Positions 1 to 11,069 of a stretch of 64,000 bases of DNA are shown piece by piece (positions within the stretch are counted from its first letter, which is position 1; every line of letters begins with the position of its first letter). Under the pieces are notes generated by a model, which saw only the letters and a list, made by a program, of their open reading frames with translations, was not told the DNA's origin and searched no databases. The position numbers and the translations under genes were made by a program. Origin of the DNA: Nymphaea colorata (Eukaryota > Streptophyta > Magnoliopsida > Nymphaeales > Nymphaeaceae); assembly GCF_008831285.2 (NCBI RefSeq), contig NC_045150.1, forward strand, positions 16,303,362 through 16,367,361, read 5' to 3'.

Positions 1-1020
1 GAAACTCAACTTGACTTGTTTATAATCACTAGTTTTGAGTTAAGCTTGAGCTTAACAGAGCAAATTCAAGTCGAGCTTGAGTTGGCTCGACTCGTTTTAC
101 AGCTTTATCCACACGACACCACAAATGGACTCGTACCCTGTTTACAATGGTAAAACATGTCATTGGAGTGGTGAAGCTTCAACCTAAGGATGTCAATATG
201 TGTGATTTGAATTGACTAAAAAATTTACTAACCAACTAAAAAATTAGATAGGATTCAAATTAAGAAATGACATCCGATTAGATTTAGATTCATATATGCA
301 TAAATATTCGAACAGATTCAGATTTAGTTATATTCAGTTGAATTCAGTTCAGATACAAATATACAAAAATATCGGATCAGATCCAGATGGGACTTTGATT
401 AAATAAAAATTCTATATTCAATGCTCTTACAGTTTGTAAAGCAGCCAGATTCAGTTCAAAATATGGATTCAGATTCAAATTCATATATGAACATAAAAAT
501 AGGATTCTGGTTGGATTCTGATTGTGACATCTGATTTCAGATTTAAATTAGGATGAAAAAAATGGATTTAGATCAGATTCAAATTATGAAATCTGATTTT
601 GGATTCAGTTTTGGATGAGGAAAAAAATCAGATTCAGATTGTGGAATCTGATTTCGGATTCAAATTTTTATATAACTTTTTTAAATTCGTATCCAAACTC
701 GAATCTGAGTATACAAGTATCCGTACGGTCAAGAATATATTTTATTTGAATCGGATCCATTGGCATCTATCCTTGCAGATTTTCTCACTTTTCTAATATT
801 TTACATTTTTAATTTTTGTTTGTAGGTCCATCGATTTTCAAGGAAATCATGGTCAGTCGTTCTCTTGAGTCCTCCCAACTCCTCCAAGAGTATCGGTGAG
901 GACTGTTCACGATGTGCTAAATGAGAAGTTGCGGAATAATTCAGCTTCTCCAAGAGTATCAGCATGCTGGAGCTTGTGGAAATTGAGAAATGGTTCCATA
1001 TTTGGGTGGTGGCCTTTTGG
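1..1020. repeat. Block P, copy 1: GATTCA-rich dispersed repeat
   Basis: The block opens with a segment that recurs near 4570 and 46890. From about 245 to 700 it is a degenerate array of six-base words such as GATTCA, GATTTA and GATTCG. After this comes a unique-looking stretch that also recurs at 5400-5640 and 47640-47860. The copies align over about 1 kb with scattered substitutions and small indels, so this is an old duplicated block. Short open frames in it are by-products of the six-base words and are not supported as genes. The nature of the block (transposon or duplicated spacer) is not known. Confidence 0.6.
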
Positions 1021-1168
1021 TTTTGCAATGAAAGTTATTCTTAGCATATTCAAAAGCGGAGAAGATTACTTGAGAAATTCAACTTACAGTCGACTGTGCC
1101 CTCATCTTTGATCTTCACAGCACAACCATGCCCAAGAGATGGCGATGGGGCTCGTTAGGCTCAGGGGT

Positions 1169-1452
1169 TTAATCTGTTATGAAATAAAGAAAGTTTTTCT
1201 GACACTTTTTAAAAGAAGAAGCCTTCTGTGGTATCCTTTTAAGCCTGGCGACTACCTCCTTCATGTCCATTCTTACAAATGGAGACTCCCTTGAACATGA
1301 CAGCCTTATCTCCATCATCATCACCAACAGCTCATTCCAAGCAGCTGGCCTTTCAGTTGCAGTACCGTTGGTTTTCTTCAGAAGATGGCCATCAATGACC
1401 CCTTCGATTGGTACGGGAAGGGCTTCGGCCCCCACTGCCTTTCTTTCTTTCT
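1169..1452 (-). pseudogene. LRR-RLK kinase C-terminal fragment (orphan exon 2, copy F)
   Basis: An 88-residue minus-strand frame matches the end of the kinase domain of the LRR-RLK loci in this window. It contains the counterparts of ISDVIDSHLL, the NELLVMMMEI helix, a LSCSRESP segment and the terminal MKEVVARLKRI motif, which is kinase subdomain XI. Everything before the EALPVP segment is missing, including GYIAPE and the DVYSYG motif. No LRR or kinase first exon lies upstream on the minus strand; block P repeats lie there instead. It is therefore a truncated second exon rather than a gene. The same fragment recurs at 48165-48375 in the same repeat context, so it was duplicated together with the block. 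Confidence 0.75.
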
Positions 1453-1459
1453 CTGTCTA

Positions 1460-2230
1460 AAGCAATGTTCTTTGCAAGTGGGGATGTTAATGGATTGGAT
1501 TTAAATTGGGTATACTCTTCATCATATCCGTTTCTTTAGGTATTCACATATTGGTGTTTCTTTAGGTATTCACATATTGGTATTCAATTCAGATTTAATA
1601 GAATGGAGAGATATGATCTCTGAATCTGAATTCAAGATCTGGTTTCACAATCCAAATTAGAATTTTGAACTATATCTAGTAAGACTTTAAAAGGTAAGAG
1701 CATTGGATATGAGTAATTACTTAAAACTAAATCTGATCTGAATTGGTATCCGATCCAATACTTATATCTATCAGAATCTGAATCAGAAACCAGTTGGATG
1801 TTATTTCTTAAATCCGAATACGTTCAGTTTCTTAATCAGAGATTAATTTTTTTTTCCCATATCTGTTTTTTTTTTGGAACGGTTCAATTGGACATGCGAT
1901 CAAGATGGAAAATGACATTCAAAGTCTATCCATCTTACCAAGTGAATGATGAGGCAGTTCCAATACTTTTGCTTACGTCACATGGAAAGGCATGACATCT
2001 AGATAAAAGGTAGAAAGAGAGAGAGAACATATAATTAAGTGACAAATTGTCAATGATTTTGCAAAAATTGTCAAAAACAATAAAGGAATACAGAAAACGT
2101 ATAAGAGAGAGGGAGGAAGGGGGTGGTGGGACTCAAAACTCAAAAGAGGAGTTGGAGTTGTGTGCTTCGGCCAGTGCATGCAACAATCATACGCCAAGAG
2201 AAAAATGCCACCCAGTAAGAGAATCGATAA
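1460..2230. repeat. Block P, copy 1, distal part
   Basis: This part follows the kinase fragment and contains a second GATTCA-type array at 1600-1830. A segment at 1840-2200 recurs at 5770-6110 and 48740-49090. No coding region is supported. Similarity to the other two copies stops near 2200-2230, where module R2 begins, so this is a rearrangement boundary. Confidence 0.5.
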
Positions 2231-3250
2231 GATTTTGCCAGGTAAAAGTTTTAACTTCTATCTTAAGTAGTCATCCTCCAAACGCGTCACAACTTCTCAC
2301 AATGGAAAATTCTTTTATCATCCAAGCAAACACATATACGCAGAAAGAATGGTAAGGCGATGAAGAATGTTAAGAGAGCGAGTTCAGGGATCTGTTAGAG
2401 CCACAAAGATGGGTAGCCTTCGCTTGTTGCGGACCATATCAGCATTTGGATTGATAACTGCATCCACCATCGCCTCGAATTCCTCCGTCTGAGGCATTAT
2501 CTTCCTTTCCTCTTCGCTTGGCACCACTTCCCGAGGTGTGTTTAATCCTTGAGTGCTCACCCTAGGCCTGCTGACCTACCCAAATGCACAGACACAAATC
2601 AATTCCTTGAAAATGTCACTGGTTTCATAGTTTGTTGCCAAGTGTGAATGCTTATCATAGTTCATCATAGGCAGAAATGTATGATTCTAGTCTTGTAATG
2701 CATGTTTAAACTTCACATCAGATGTTTCATCCATTTTTAAAGTAGGTTGAGATTGCTGGTTTTTCTGCTAGATCGGTTTGATTCAGTAGGCCTAGTAAAA
2801 ACAGTGTTTTCTTAAGCGATACATCAAGCTTGTTCCTCTGAGGCACTGACCGTAGCTCCTGCTTCCCATGTTCAAACTGCAACCGCATAGGCGTGGGAAT
2901 AAACTATTAGAACCTCATATCACATATGCTAGTGCATATATAACTAAGCAAATGCGCGCACACTCCACCAGCCTCCTATGGAAGAAGTGTTAAAACATAG
3001 AAAAAGAAAAAAGAAAACTTAAGCATGTACCTGGTAATGTCTGCATCCATGGGAAAGGGAGCTCTCTCTTTATTCATTCTCTGATGTTTACCAGACCATT
3101 TTAGGTAAGATAATCATGCAAATCCTGCATGATAAACAAAGTGTCAAGAAAAAGGGATCAGATGTCTCATCAAGATCTGTTATTGTTATGCAGACTACAT
3201 TGTCAGTGGTTAATCACGCAAATCAGCAAAACGTGATTTTAGGGATGTTC
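2230..3250 (-). repeat. Module R2, copy 1
   Basis: This 1-kb module recurs at 24990-25870 and 33220-34200. On the minus strand it looks gene-like. A short exon-like segment at about 2830-2885 encodes residues resembling ELRSVPQRNKL, and a second one ends in a stop at 2384. In copies 2 and 3 the splice-like borders (TTGCAG before, GTATGG after the short exon; GCAG before the last exon) are conserved, as is a TATA-like CTCTATATATTG upstream. No protein family was recognised. It may be a decayed duplicated gene or a transposon-captured gene fragment. Confidence 0.5.
2384..2575 (-). CDS. Conserved exon-like ORF of unknown family, in R2 copy 1
   Basis: Reading from an acceptor-like TAG at 2576-2578, an open frame of 63 codons ends in TGA at 2384-2386. 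It contains MPQTEEFEAMVDAVINP followed by a basic stretch and LPIFVALTDP. The equivalent segment at 33460-33651 is exactly the same length (192 bases), with two internal stops. A third version near 25200-25350 is shortened but keeps the EEFEAMVDAVINP core. Conservation of length, frame and splice border suggests a real terminal coding exon in the ancestor. I do not recognise the family. Whether this copy is expressed is unknown, and it could be a remnant. Confidence 0.3.
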   Translation of the reverse strand, partial: VSRPRVSTQGLNTPREVVPSEEERKIMPQTEEFEAMVDAVINPNADMVRNKRRLPIFVALTDP

Positions 3251-3479
3251 AAAATAAGAACGTGCTGAAAATCAAGGAAATTGCTGAAGACGTTGAGGAC
3301 CTTGATATCAATAGAAAGACGGAAATTAAGGAAGATGTTGGGGATGGGGAGATTGATAAAATCGAAATTACTGAAATTACTTAAAAGGGAGACACGGCAG
3401 ATTTGTCCCGTTATAACCTTCCTTTTTGTAATCCTTCATCCACTCCAAAAATTGTGGATCTTGTAAATGTAAGGGAGAA

Positions 3480-4030
3480 ATATTTTTTTGTCAAATTTTC
3501 AAGAAATTGTGTATTATCATGATCTTGTATACCAAAAATCTTGTAACCGATAACCTTTTCTGTACTATATATGCGTTGTTCAAAGGAATCAAGAAAAACA
3601 AGTTCTCTCCAGCTTTATCTTTCGCGCTTCCTCTCTTTTCTTCAATAAGTTTTCTCCTATTCTCAGCCTACAGGTTCAGCTCGACAGCAGGTTCTCTCAA
3701 CCCTTCACTGAGTCACAAACTCAGGCAGTCATATTAGTTTCTGTCCAAAGGCTTTGGTTTCTTCTCTGATTTAAGACGGCAAAAGAGCTTCTCCAGGGGA
3801 GGAAAGAGGGAGGAAACCGAATTTGGGGCTGTCGGTGAAATTCTGAGAACCCTCGATTTTCTGCCCCTTGAATGGGAGAATCAAAGCTGAAGTTCACGAA
3901 CCCTACTCTGTTCGCATCGAACAAACACCACCGACTTGGGATTCATCGAAGATCTTCATTCACTCCTCTCTATTTTCGCTCTCGGCCCTGCAATATGGCT
4001 TCTTTGTTTTCTGAAGGTTAGTTTTTTTTC
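3480..4030 (+). repeat. Module R3, copy 1: LTR-like promoter and leader
   Basis: A 120-base core starting with GTGTATTATCATGATCTTG leads to a TATA-like tract, then a CTCAAAGGAATCAA segment and AGTTCTCTCCAGCTTTATC. This core recurs near 21700, 26700 and 34217. The following leader (3660-4020) recurs at 27220-27650 upstream of a Copia gag remnant. It ends in ATGGCTTCTTTG plus a donor-like GGTTAGT. The layout suits the U3/R region and leader of a Copia-type LTR retrotransposon, but no paired LTR or clear primer-binding site was found. Confidence 0.45.
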
Positions 4031-4031
4031 C

Positions 4032-4034
<3 letters not shown>

Positions 4035-4081
<47 letters not shown>
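4035..4081. repeat. (TA)n microsatellite
   Basis: About 23 uninterrupted TA units lie directly between module R3 and the next duplicated segment. A longer (TA)n tract occupies the equivalent place at 58662-58725. Confidence 0.95.
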
Positions 4082-4084
<3 letters not shown>

Positions 4085-4560
4085 GCTACTGGTGATGGCC
4101 ATGACTACCGTTTATGTATCTCCAAAATTGAAAAACTGAGATGAAAATAGAATTTCGTAGCTTTGAATGGATCAAGCATTTATTCTAAAGGAAAATTTAA
4201 CAGATCAACCAAGTCGTCAGTCATGCACAACCTCGTTCAGAAATGATTTCTCGGTTATTCTTCTTGATCAGGACGAAGAAACAAACATTCAACAGTCAAC
4301 GGCAGAATCACCACCAAATTTCTCAAATCAGAAATGAAAGAAATGCTCTCTGTCATTTTTACCCTAATTCTGAAGGGCATTTTTTCCTCTTTCTAACTTG
4401 GCTAATTTGGCACCCGGACCATTGACTTGAGTGCCAGGGGTCGGGTATTCGATGTATTGACTTAGCATGAGGAAGAACAACTTATGCAAGACAAGTTCCA
4501 CGGGGACAAATCCTCACCATTCTGAGGTCAGTTCTTTCAATGCATAGATAAATGGTTTAC
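4085..4560. repeat. Duplicated segment shared with the 5' flanks of C and D
   Basis: The stretch from TTAAGCTACT through about 4345 recurs at 45150-45290 and 58725-59060. All three contain a segment reading GATTTCTCGGTTATTCTTC or a close variant. Beyond 4345 nothing recognisable is seen until block P starts again near 4560. No gene is supported. Confidence 0.5.
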
Positions 4561-6300
4561 TCAAGTTCAATCAAATCAATTTTATGAAACTCGAACTTGA
4601 CTTGTTTATAATAGCGAGTTTTGAGTTGAGCTTAACAGAGCAAATGTGAGTCGAGCTTGAGTTGGCTCGGCTCATTTGCAGCTCTATCCACATGACACAC
4701 ACAAATGGACTCGTCCCCTGTTTATAATGGTGAAACATGTCAGTTGGAGTCGGAAGCTTCAACCTAAGGATGTAAATATGTCTGATTTGAATTGAATGTC
4801 CAAGCCAACAGCTCTAAAAACATTTGGATGAAGAAAAGAAATTTACTAATCAATTAAAAAATCAGATATGATTTGAAATTAAGAACTGACATCCGATTAG
4901 ATTTAGATTCATATATGCATAAACATTCGAATGGATTCAGATTTAGTTACATTCAGTCGAATTCAGTTCAGATTCAAATATACAAAAATATCCGATCAGA
5001 TCCAGATGGGACTTAGATTTAAATAAAAATTTCTATATTCAATGCTCTTACAGTTTGTAAATAAGCCAGATTCAGTCCAAAATATGGATTCAGATTCAAA
5101 TTCATATATGATATAAAAATAGGATTCGGGTTGGATTCTGATTGTGACATCTAATTTCAGATTCAGATTGGGATGAAAAAAATGGATTTAGATCAGATTC
5201 AAATTATGAAATCTGATTTTGGATGAGGAAAAAATTTAGATTCGGATGAGATTCAGATTGTGGAATGTGATTTCAGATACAAATTTGGATATGACTTTTT
5301 TTTTATTTGTTTGGGAGCTCAAAACCATGGACGGGTTAATAATATATTTTATTGAATCCAATTCATTGGTATCCCATCCATCCTGCAGATTTCCCACTTT
5401 TCAAATATTTTTCATTTTTATTTTTTGTATTTAGGTCCATCATTTTCAAGAAAAACTTCTCTCAAGTCCTCCCAACTTCTCCAAGGGTATCGGTGACGAC
5501 TGTTCCCGATGTTTTAATGAGAAGTTGCGGAATATTACTTCAGCTTCTCCAAGAGTACACCCAAAATTGCGTAACCTACCAGCATGCTGGAGCTTGTGGA
5601 CATTGAGAAATGGTTCCATATTTGGGTCATGGCCTTTTGGATATGAGTAATTACTTAAAACTAAATCTGAATGAATCCGTATCCGATCCAATACTTATAT
5701 ATATCAGAATCAGAATCCGAATCCAGTCAGATGTTATTTCTTAAACCGAAGACGATCTATTTCTTAATCAGTGATTAATTTTTTTCCCATATCTGTTTCT
5801 TTTTTTTGAACGGTTCAATTAGACATGTGATCAAGATGGAAAATGACATTTAAAGTCTATCCATCTTACCAAGTGAATGACCAGGCAGTTTCAATTCTTT
5901 TGCTTACGTTACATGGAAAGGCATGATATCTAGATAAGGGCAGAAAGAGAGAAAAACATATAATTAAGTTTCAAATTGTCAATGAAAAACAATAAAGGAA
6001 TACAGAAAACGTATAAGTGAAAGGGAGGAAGGGGTGGTGAGACTCAAACTCAAAACTCAAAAGAGGAGTTCGATTTGTGTGCACCGGCCAGTGCACACAA
6101 CAATTATATGCCAAAAGGAAAAGGAAAGGAAAAAGAAAAAGGGGGCATCTTTGAAATTACAGAAAAGAACTGTTTTTTGAGCCTTTTCACTTTTTTCAAT
6201 TTTTTTATCTGTAAAACAAATTTTTTTTTTTATTTAAACAGGAACATATTCATCATTAATCATACTGACACATAAAATTTTGGTGCACTAAAATACCATG
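4560..6300. repeat. Block P, copy 2
   Basis: This is a second copy of the block at 1-2230, with the GATTCA-like array at 4850-5330. It lacks the orphan kinase fragment. Sequence equivalent to position 1020 (CTTTTGG) joins directly at 5640/5641 to sequence equivalent to 1707 (ATATGAG). After 6110 it continues with a purine-rich stretch shared with 49090-49220. No coding region is supported. Confidence 0.6.
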
Positions 6301-7660
6301 TTTGGTGGAATGTGTTATTACTTAAAGTATGAACTTCCATTCCACCTGTGTAGTCCATAGCCAGTTCATTTCCCAAATGCCGGGCTTCTTAAAAAAAAAA
6401 AAAAAGCCAATGTACTTTTGTAGGTTCTATGTTAAAGTTTCTCGGTATCTCAGACCGACCCAATTTCCTAACTAAAATACAAAAATAACACCCACTCAGG
6501 AACCACTGTCCTATAAAACACTATACTAATAGTGCTTGTTTGCAACTTACCCCAGCACATACTACAATGCCTTAATGCTGCCAGTACGGCTACCATCAGG
6601 TCAGGTGGGATTGGCCTGATGCTCAACAAAATCTGACTCTATGCATTCATGAAGATCTTCCTATGAGTTTGAGTCTGGTCCATTTAGTTATTGGGCAGAG
6701 TCAGACCATCATGCTTCCGTCCATCATGTAGCCAGTTCGATGTCAACTTTTATTTAAAACTAAAAAGTTTCCTTTCCTAATATCTTCAAAACCTTCGGCA
6801 ACACATCACTAGTTTTTAAGAGAGGTTTGGGGATGCGCGAAGAGTTTTTAAAAAGAATCAACGTAATAAGGAAGCCAAATGTCGGTGTTATGGTGAAAAA
6901 GGTTTTAGAGAGAGAAAAAAACCAACGTGGAGAGGTGGGGTTCAAATGTGTATATTGAACAGAATCAGGCCTCCAATACCCGACTCAGAGTCGGGCCAGC
7001 CTAGTCTAGGCTAGCTCAGCCCAGCAAGTATTTTTTATCAGGTTGGGGAATCTTCCACCCCAGCACATATCATCGCAAGACTTGTAGTCTCATTTTTTCT
7101 TTCTCTTCCCTTCATCATCTCCCCATGGCCATGTAACAGAGCTCTTGAAATTTCTTATTTAGACCCAAAACCATGAGCAACGTGAAGCCAAGTCTTGTTT
7201 ATTTGATCAACTCAAATAGGCATGATATGTTTTTTTTTCTTAAATTTTCATTTTTATTTTTTACCTTCCATTGAATGTATGCCTTTGTTATGTCTCTACA
7301 AATAGATAATGTGCATCTATCGCCAGTTGATTTTTCTATTGATAGTTTGATTTTTCTATTGATAGATGGATGAACGATGAGGATGAGTGCTTGTGGTAGG
7401 AATTTTTTTCTTCTATATTGATTTTTGAGGTTGAGATTGTCCAAATCAGGAAAGCTATGATTAGTTTTGACATCCTTCAAGTCCTCATTCCCTTGAAAAA
7501 ATACCTATTGATCGTCCTATTTGTAGTCTTAAAGAAGTGATCCACCTTTAAAAAAACGTCTTCCTAATCGGATTGAAGTTGAAAATATTGAAGCTGAAAT
7601 TTTCAAAATTATCTCATAATTTAAATTTCTATATAAAAAAGGGGCTTAAAATATCTCATT
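6300..7660. repeat. Duplicated intergenic segment (pair of 49230-50540)
   Basis: The segment aligns in the same order with 49230-50540, including the ACTGTCCTATAAAACACTAT stretch, a region at 6960-7030 rich in CTAGGCTAG words, and the AGATAATGTGCAT stretch. It lies between block P and the pyrimidine-rich minisatellite in both copies. Open frames here, such as 7199-7480, are not conserved in the other copy and are not taken as genes. Confidence 0.55.
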
Positions 7661-7985
7661 GTTAGATCATTTTTTCTTCCTTCTTTTCTTCACTCTTTCT
7701 CATTTTTTTCTCTTGGAGTCTTTATATCTTTCTGATTATTCCCTTAAAATCTATCTTCACAAATTTTCCTTTCTCTATTTCTTTTCTCTCCCTTAAAAAT
7801 CTTTACATCTCTCTCTCTCTCTCTCTCATTTTTTCTTAAAATCTTTTCCTGTTCTACTAGTTTTTCTCTTTATTTATTTTCATTCTCTTCATAATCTTTA
7901 CCTCTCTATCCCTCTCGCACACATTTGTCTCTTAAACTCCCTTGTTCTTCAGCTAGTTTTTTTCCCTTAAAAATATTTATCTCTT

Positions 7986-8019
<34 letters not shown>

Positions 8020-8230
8020 TTTTCTCTTAAAATCTCCTGCTCTTCTACTAGTTTTCAATTAAAATCTCTTTCTCTTCTACTAGTTTTCTGCTTTATTTCT
8101 TTCCACTTATAAATTTTTATCTCTCCCTCCTAATTTTCTCTTAAAATCTATTGCTCTTTTACTAGTTTTTCTCTATCTATATTTTCTCTTTCTTAAAAAT
8201 CATTATCTCACTCTCTCTAAGTGTCTTGAT
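7660..8230. repeat. Pyrimidine-rich minisatellite 3' of locus B
   Basis: The plus strand is almost wholly C and T with A. A degenerate unit recurs, built from CTCTTAAAATCTCTTGCTC, TTCTACTAGTTTTTCTC and TTTATTTCTTTCC words with (TC)n and (AC)n inserts at 7810-7830 and 7983-8018. Related tracts occur at 31250-31420, 36570-36740 and 50520-51040. Each lies 3' of an LRR-RLK locus or orphan exon, so the array belongs to the duplicated unit. Confidence 0.65.
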
Positions 8231-8279
8231 AAAAGTTTATGAAACATTTTCCTTTAAAAAGAATTTACTTTCTTCACTT

Positions 8280-9390
8280 TATAAAGTTTTAACTTTTTTT
8301 ACCAAATACCACACCACATATAGGTCGAAGATAATGTTTGGGTGAATATGAAATGCATGGAGAATGAACATAGCCTTAAGATTAGTTACCCATGATAAAG
8401 GTGTCAAGAATGGCCAAGCCTCAATAATGACGGTCTAGTTCTTTTTTTTTTTTCTATTATGTTTTTTAATACAGTCCAAAAACAAAACCCAAATAATTTT
8501 TGGGATGCAAACAACCCTATTTGTACAGAAGGCAATATCAAACTGGGTGAGAGACACATATTGCAATACTCCCACAATACTTCAATATAAACTAGCATCC
8601 TTGAAGTTCGAACTGTGACCGGCAAATAATTTTATGAATGTGGCCATCGGCGTGTTCATGGGTTTGGCTTCATGCATTTTTGTATGCTTGAAATGATTAA
8701 AGATATTACTTTCTTTGAGACAACACCAAGCTTCCTTTTAACATTAGTGGATTTATTTCCTAGGAAATAGGATGAAGATTTTCCAAGTTTCAATTTTGCT
8801 TGTAGAGGGAGGGGTCTTCTATATAACTAACAGCATCATTTTGGTCTTTTTGACCATTTTTAGTCCATAACACATGGTCCTTTGTTAGAGGGCCATCACA
8901 TATAGCCGCTCCAATAACACATGATGCTCACAGCATACAATTCTCATAATCCTCATTCAAGGGCTCTTCTTTTGATAAAATTGAATTCAGTGCAAAACTT
9001 ATTGGAATTGTGCATTTTTGTTCATTCTTCTTGTTGTGCATTTTTTTGATAGGTTTGAAAAATTGTGCTGAGGATTTATGTGAACATGGCTATTGAGGTG
9101 TCCTTACTTAGAATAAGGCACAAAATGCAATAATGGACAAAGTTCCAAGCCTCTTTCACTTAACTTGCACTGGAAATGTGTGAGTTGTTCTACAAGATTA
9201 GTCACCCAAATGCCTTAGGAATAGAACACACAAGCATATAAGCATGTCTTTATTAAATCCTACATACAATTGTAATTGAGAAATGCAAGTGACAGCTCTC
9301 AATGAAAGCAATCAAACTACATTTCCACCTCCAACTATTTAGCCAATGGCTGGTCGCACCCTGGAATTAAACTCATTGTATATATGGATA
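8280..9390. repeat. 3' flank of the LRR-RLK unit B
   Basis: This non-coding sequence recurs downstream of loci E (31440-32470), C (37420-38360) and, in part, D (51090-51780). All keep a GGCCATCGGC segment and a TTTGTATGCTTGAAA segment. No gene was seen. It marks the extent of the duplicated receptor unit. Confidence 0.6.
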
Positions 9391-9398
9391 TATTTGAA

Positions 9399-9935
9399 TT
9401 ATCCTTCTATCATTCTTGTTTTCTGTCGTATCCTTCTGAGCCCCACAACCACTTCCTTCATGTCCATTGCCTCATTTGGAGACATCCTTGAACATGACAA
9501 GCCTATCCCCATTATCATTACTAGCAGATCATTCATAGCAGCTGATCTTTCAGTTGGAGTAGTGTTGCTTTCATTCAAAAGATGGCTATCAATGACATCT
9601 GAAATTGCAACAGGAAATGCTTCAGCCACCCATTCCATAGCTGTAGACGTCGGCTTTGGTGGACACCTTTCCAGCCATCCCAAATTCTAATTCAACCATT
9701 CAACAATATTAAACATGATTAGTGAGCACAAAATAATTAGATAATGCTAATGCGTGACACAATAGCAGTAATTGCTCCTTATTGGAGTTAAGATCAATTG
9801 AACCTCCAATCCTGCCTTTTTCATTTTGTATTCTGATACACATCTAAAAAGAATACAATATTATTTTTTAGAACTGAAGTCTAATATAACTGATGTTCAA
9901 GTACCCTTAAAGAAATCAAACATGTATCTATATAT

Positions 9936-9980
<45 letters not shown>

Positions 9981-10391
9981 AGAGCCTGTGAGGTTGGTTG
10001 AGGTTCATTAATTGTATGGTGTTCTTTTAACTCTCCTGTGACATATCTCCAGGTTCTCCTAAATTGTGTGAATTATTTAATAGTGTCAATTGTCAGCCAA
10101 TCTTAAGCCATTCGGTAGACAGGCATGTGTGATTAGGGATTTTAAATACAAGAAAGGAACAAAAATTACAACTTATGTTAAAGGAAAAAGATCAATTGAA
10201 GATTATTCTCATTGAGAACATGTCACCAATGCATATTTCTGTACATGTCTTCATGTGTGTGAACAATCAAATCGTGATGATTAGATGGATCATGAATGTT
10301 TGCACATCAATTAGTATGTTTATTGACATTATATTGCAAATAAGACGCACATAACAGTATAATTACCTAACCACGTAAGTCAGCGCCAATA

Positions 10392-10430
<39 letters not shown>

Positions 10431-10990
10431 GGGGAGAGAGAGAGAGAGATTGACAAAAACCGGACACTTTAATATTTTTCTTCAAAAATATTTTAAATAA
10501 AATATAAACATTGTAATATATTTATAAAAACGATTTTGATATAAAACATGCTTTGAGTCAAGTTGTTTTTAAGAAAAAAGTTGAATTTTCTATTATCAAA
10601 ATGTTGATGCAATGATAGCCATTCATTTTTGCTAATTATGACAACACTAGTAGAACCCAAGAAATGATCACCTTCATATATATTTTGTGTCGACTATCCT
10701 TAAGATTATATTGGTAAGGTTAGAATAAAAGAAGAACACTTTAAATAACATAATTAAAGGGTCTGGTTTTTGTCCCTGACAAGTTGGTCTAGGTTCTACT
10801 GATCATTATACACACACACACACACATATATATATATAACCTTTTTTGTTAAAAAATTTGTGTCCCTACGAGCAGTCGCAATGGTTAAAACTGTAGCCCA
10901 GCAATTAACTATCATCAATGCATTTTTTGCAATATTTTTAGTGATACAAAATAAAAGAAAGACATGTAGAGGTAGTCGGCTATTTCAATT

Positions 10991-11069
<79 letters not shown>

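Noticed and set aside
7199-7480. Minus-strand frame of 93 residues
   Set aside because: The duplicated segment at 50040-50330 does not preserve the frame, and no known domain is seen.
9346-9690. Plus-strand open frame of 114 residues
   Set aside because: It is the antisense of receptor exon 2 of locus B. Similar antisense frames occur at 32477-32728 and 51756-51974 for the same reason.
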